6,859 nt of DNA from contig JAJNPX010000307.1 of assembly GCA_021155145.1 (NCBI GenBank), positions 1-6,859 on the forward strand, in the 5' to 3' direction. The notes below the pieces were generated by a model, which searched no databases, had not been told where the DNA came from, and worked only from the letters and a program-made list of their open reading frames with translations. Positions 5,014 through 6,859 of the stretch are shown piece by piece. This DNA is from Acidisarcina sp. (lineage in GTDB: Bacteria; Acidobacteriota; Blastocatellia; Pyrinomonadales; Pyrinomonadaceae). The position numbers and the translations under genes are program-made. The first letter of the stretch is position 1; the number at the start of each line of letters is the position of its first letter.

Positions 5014-6234
5014 CTAAAGTAAAGCGTTACGGTATTTTTTTATCGCTTCATCCGGTGAATACTCTTCAATAGCCACTGCCCGTGCCCTCGTACCCATCGA
5101 TTCTAATTGTTCGGGAGAATTTAGAATGGCTTCGATCATAGCCACGAGAGCATCCGATGAGCCCGGAGGGACGACAAAACCGACTTTGTTCTCCGTAACT
5201 AAGGCCTCGAGCTCTGATCTCGGCTCACAGATCGCCAAGATCGGTTTTCCGGCGGCCAATAGATTGTACGTGCGGCTTGGCATAGAGACACCCCGCATTC
5301 CCTTAACTAGAGTGACTATCCCGATATCACAGGCATTCAGAAAAACGATCTGGTCAGAACGAGGTGCGGGCGGGAGAATCGTGACGTTATCAAGTGCGGA
5401 TCGAGCGATCCTTTTCTCGATCCATCTGCGTTTCACACCATCTCCGATAAATAGGAAATGTAGGCTCTCACGGTCTTTAAGTTTAAGTGCCGCGTCCAAA
5501 ATGCTTTCCACGTCGTTTGGATATCCCATGTTTCCGGCATAGAGAACAACGAATTTTCCATCGAGTCGCAGACGATTAATTAGTTCATTTGTTTCCTTGG
5601 GCTGGGGTTCCACAATATCAAGTTCGGCCCAGTTGGGTATCATCTCGATCCGGGTATCGAGCCCTTCTGACCTTGAGATCAGCAGGTCTTTCATGTCTCG
5701 CCCGACTACGACTATCTTCGACGCGTGCTTATAGAGCCAACGATTCGCAATACGTGACATGCGCACCAGCCAGGAATTCTCTTTTGCTTTTCCTGACGCG
5801 ATAGCTAGATCGGGATAGAGATCGTGTATCAGCAGAAAAAATGCGGAACCCTTGAATAGAGCTGCAGCTGCCACGACAAATGGAGTTAGCGGCGGCGTTG
5901 TGACGACCAGTACACGATCGCCCCGCCGGAATCGCCACAAGGCGGAACACATCGCGGAAATGCCGAACGAGACCATATTGACCATTCTAAACAAGAGTAT
6001 CCGACGATCCAGTCTTGAGCCCCAGACCCGGAATATTTCCACTCCGTTATGAATCTCATGGGATGGTCCGGTGACTCCCTGTGCCAGGTAGTTCGGTTGG
6101 CCGCAGATGACCTTGACCTTCACTTGACCGGCCAACCCTTCGGCGATCTTTGTAAGGTAATAACCCGAAGACGTCATTTCCGGATAAAAGGGCTCAGACA
6201 CGACCCAGAACGTGCCTTTGTTGACTTCAGACAT
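5014..6234 (-). CDS. GT4 family glycosyltransferase, WbuB-like
   Basis: The 406-residue protein has the two Rossmann-like domains of GT-B enzymes. The N-terminal acceptor domain begins WVVSEPFYPEMTSSGYYLT (10-28), a start typical of WbuB-type transferases, and carries IHDLYPDLA at 136-144. The C-terminal nucleotide-binding domain starts near LYAGNMGYPNDVESIL (231-246) and includes MPSRTYNLLAAGKPI (318-332), the family's nucleotide-sugar loop, which lacks the first Glu of the classical E-x7-E motif. It probably adds the second sugar (WbuB itself is an L-fucosaminyltransferase) to the lipid-linked product of the next gene; the true donor is unknown. A short hydrophobic region at about 112-137 may associate with the membrane. 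ATG at 6234 lies six bases after the epimerase stop with only a weak ribosome site, again suggesting coupling. Confidence 0.9.
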   Translation of the reverse strand: MSEVNKGTFWVVSEPFYPEMTSSGYYLTKIAEGLAGQVKVKVICGQPNYLAQGVTGPSHEIHNGVEIFRVWGSRLDRRILLFRMVNMVSFGISAMCSALWRFRRGDRVLVVTTPPLTPFVVAAAALFKGSAFFLLIHDLYPDLAIASGKAKENSWLVRMSRIANRWLYKHASKIVVVGRDMKDLLISRSEGLDTRIEMIPNWAELDIVEPQPKETNELINRLRLDGKFVVLYAGNMGYPNDVESILDAALKLKDRESLHFLFIGDGVKRRWIEKRIARSALDNVTILPPAPRSDQIVFLNACDIGIVTLVKGMRGVSMPSRTYNLLAAGKPILAICEPRSELEALVTENKVGFVVPPGSSDALVAMIEAILNSPEQLESMGTRARAVAIEEYSPDEAIKKYRNALL

Positions 6235-6240
6235 CGCCGG

Positions 6241-6858
6241 TTATCCGTGTTTCCTGTAGCTCTGATGGCCAAGTATCAGCTTGGTTACAACTTGTGATGT
6301 ATTCGAGACTGTGTATTCTACCGGCGGCGACCAGTCAGATGGCTGGGAAATCGCCAACTCCACCGTCCTACTTATGATGTTAGGGTCAGCACCACTCAAG
6401 ATATTGCTCCCGCATTCAAGCGTCTCGGGCCTCTCGGTTACGTCGCGAAGCGTTACATTAGGTACGCCAAGAATCGAGCACTCTTCCTGAACGGTCCCGC
6501 TATCGGTCAGAACAGCCAGTGCGCTTTTCTCGAGTTTTACGAAATCGAAAAAACCTTGCGGTTCCAACATCCACAGTTTCGATTCATCGACGGCGATCGA
6601 CGATTCGCGGATCTTATCGGCTGTTCGGGGATGGAGACTGATCAAGACCGGGCGTCCATATGTTTCCGAAACTTTTCTAAGACCCTCCAATATCGAGGCC
6701 AAGCGTTCGGGAATATCAACGTTCTCCGCTCGATGAAGTGTGACTAGCAAATACTCGAACGCCTTTACCTTCAGTTTTTCAAGGACTTCACTTTCGTCAA
6801 TAGTTGCTGTGTAGTTCCTTATCACTTCGTTTATTGGATTTCCAGTCACATAGATGCG
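6241..6858 (-). CDS. wecB: Non-hydrolysing UDP-GlcNAc 2-epimerase, C-terminal part (truncated by window edge)
   Basis: About 205 C-terminal residues are present; family members are about 360-400 long, so the N-terminal domain lies beyond the right edge. The frame stays open to the edge and reads IYVTGNPINEVI across the last bases, the hinge motif of WecB. Further landmarks are LVTLHRAENVD, SLHPRT, LTDSGTVQEECSILGVP and RDVTERPETLECGSN, which form the UDP-binding part of the active site. The enzyme interconverts UDP-GlcNAc and UDP-ManNAc in the cytoplasm. Relatives (FnlC/WbjD) act on a 6-deoxy sugar to make UDP-FucNAc, but the TERPE sequence here fits the general WecB type better than the HERPEG of FnlC-like enzymes. 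It feeds the polysaccharide genes downstream. Confidence 0.9.
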   Translation of the reverse strand, partial: RIYVTGNPINEVIRNYTATIDESEVLEKLKVKAFEYLLVTLHRAENVDIPERLASILEGLRKVSETYGRPVLISLHPRTADKIRESSIAVDESKLWMLEPQGFFDFVKLEKSALAVLTDSGTVQEECSILGVPNVTLRDVTERPETLECGSNILSGADPNIISRTVELAISQPSDWSPPVEYTVSNTSQVVTKLILGHQSYRKHG

Positions 6859-6859
6859 A

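Noticed and set aside
1..6859. CRISPR arrays, insertion sequences, tRNA or rRNA genes
   Set aside because: No regularly spaced repeats, transposase-like frames, terminal inverted repeats with target duplications or tRNA cloverleaf patterns were seen.

Overview
The window is a single run of minus-strand genes, so transcription goes from the high coordinates to the low ones. Base composition is close to even GC. The protein flavour (a PqqD-domain protein with an internal Tat signal, an HprK-like kinase carrying a YYSDEYA motif, and a DUF465 gene next to tsaB-rimI) suggests an environmental Gram-negative bacterium. My best guess is Acidobacteriota, perhaps Blastocatellia/Pyrinomonadaceae. That assignment is an impression from gene content and order, not a search result.

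Layout in transcription order: (1) 6858-4068 is a polysaccharide block: the 3' part of a non-hydrolysing UDP-GlcNAc 2-epimerase (WecB family), a WbuB-like GT4 glycosyltransferase, and a WecA/WbpL-like polyprenyl-phosphate sugar-phosphate transferase. Together they could make a nucleotide sugar, start a lipid-linked glycan and extend it. (2) 4007-1680 is an accessory module of three genes: an HprK-related P-loop kinase-like protein, a PqqD-domain protein fused to a twin-arginine signal and a six-cysteine tail, and an NTP_transf_5-type nucleotidyltransferase. (3) 1683-201 is a housekeeping end: tsaB (tRNA t6A synthesis), rimI-type acetyltransferase, and a small DUF465 coiled-coil protein. It is closed by a convincing Rho-independent terminator at 81-112.

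Genes are tightly packed. wecB-GT4 and GT4-wecA gaps are a few bases, NTase-tsaB overlap as GTGA, and tsaB-rimI overlap as TAATG. Longer gaps (30-71 nt) flank the kinase, the PqqD-Tat gene and the DUF465 gene. An imperfect AT-rich dyad lies at the polysaccharide/kinase junction. A terminator-like hairpin lies between the PqqD-Tat gene and the nucleotidyltransferase, where it could set the ratio of the small protein to its downstream partner.

The most interesting item is the kinase / PqqD-Tat-Cys / nucleotidyltransferase trio. PqqD folds normally recognise peptides being modified (the RiPP recognition element). Here the fold is built into a protein whose last 40 residues look like an exported Cys-rich peptide. 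The encoded system may modify that tail in the cytoplasm and export it through Tat. This is a hypothesis: no radical SAM enzyme, cyclase or leader protease is visible in the window.
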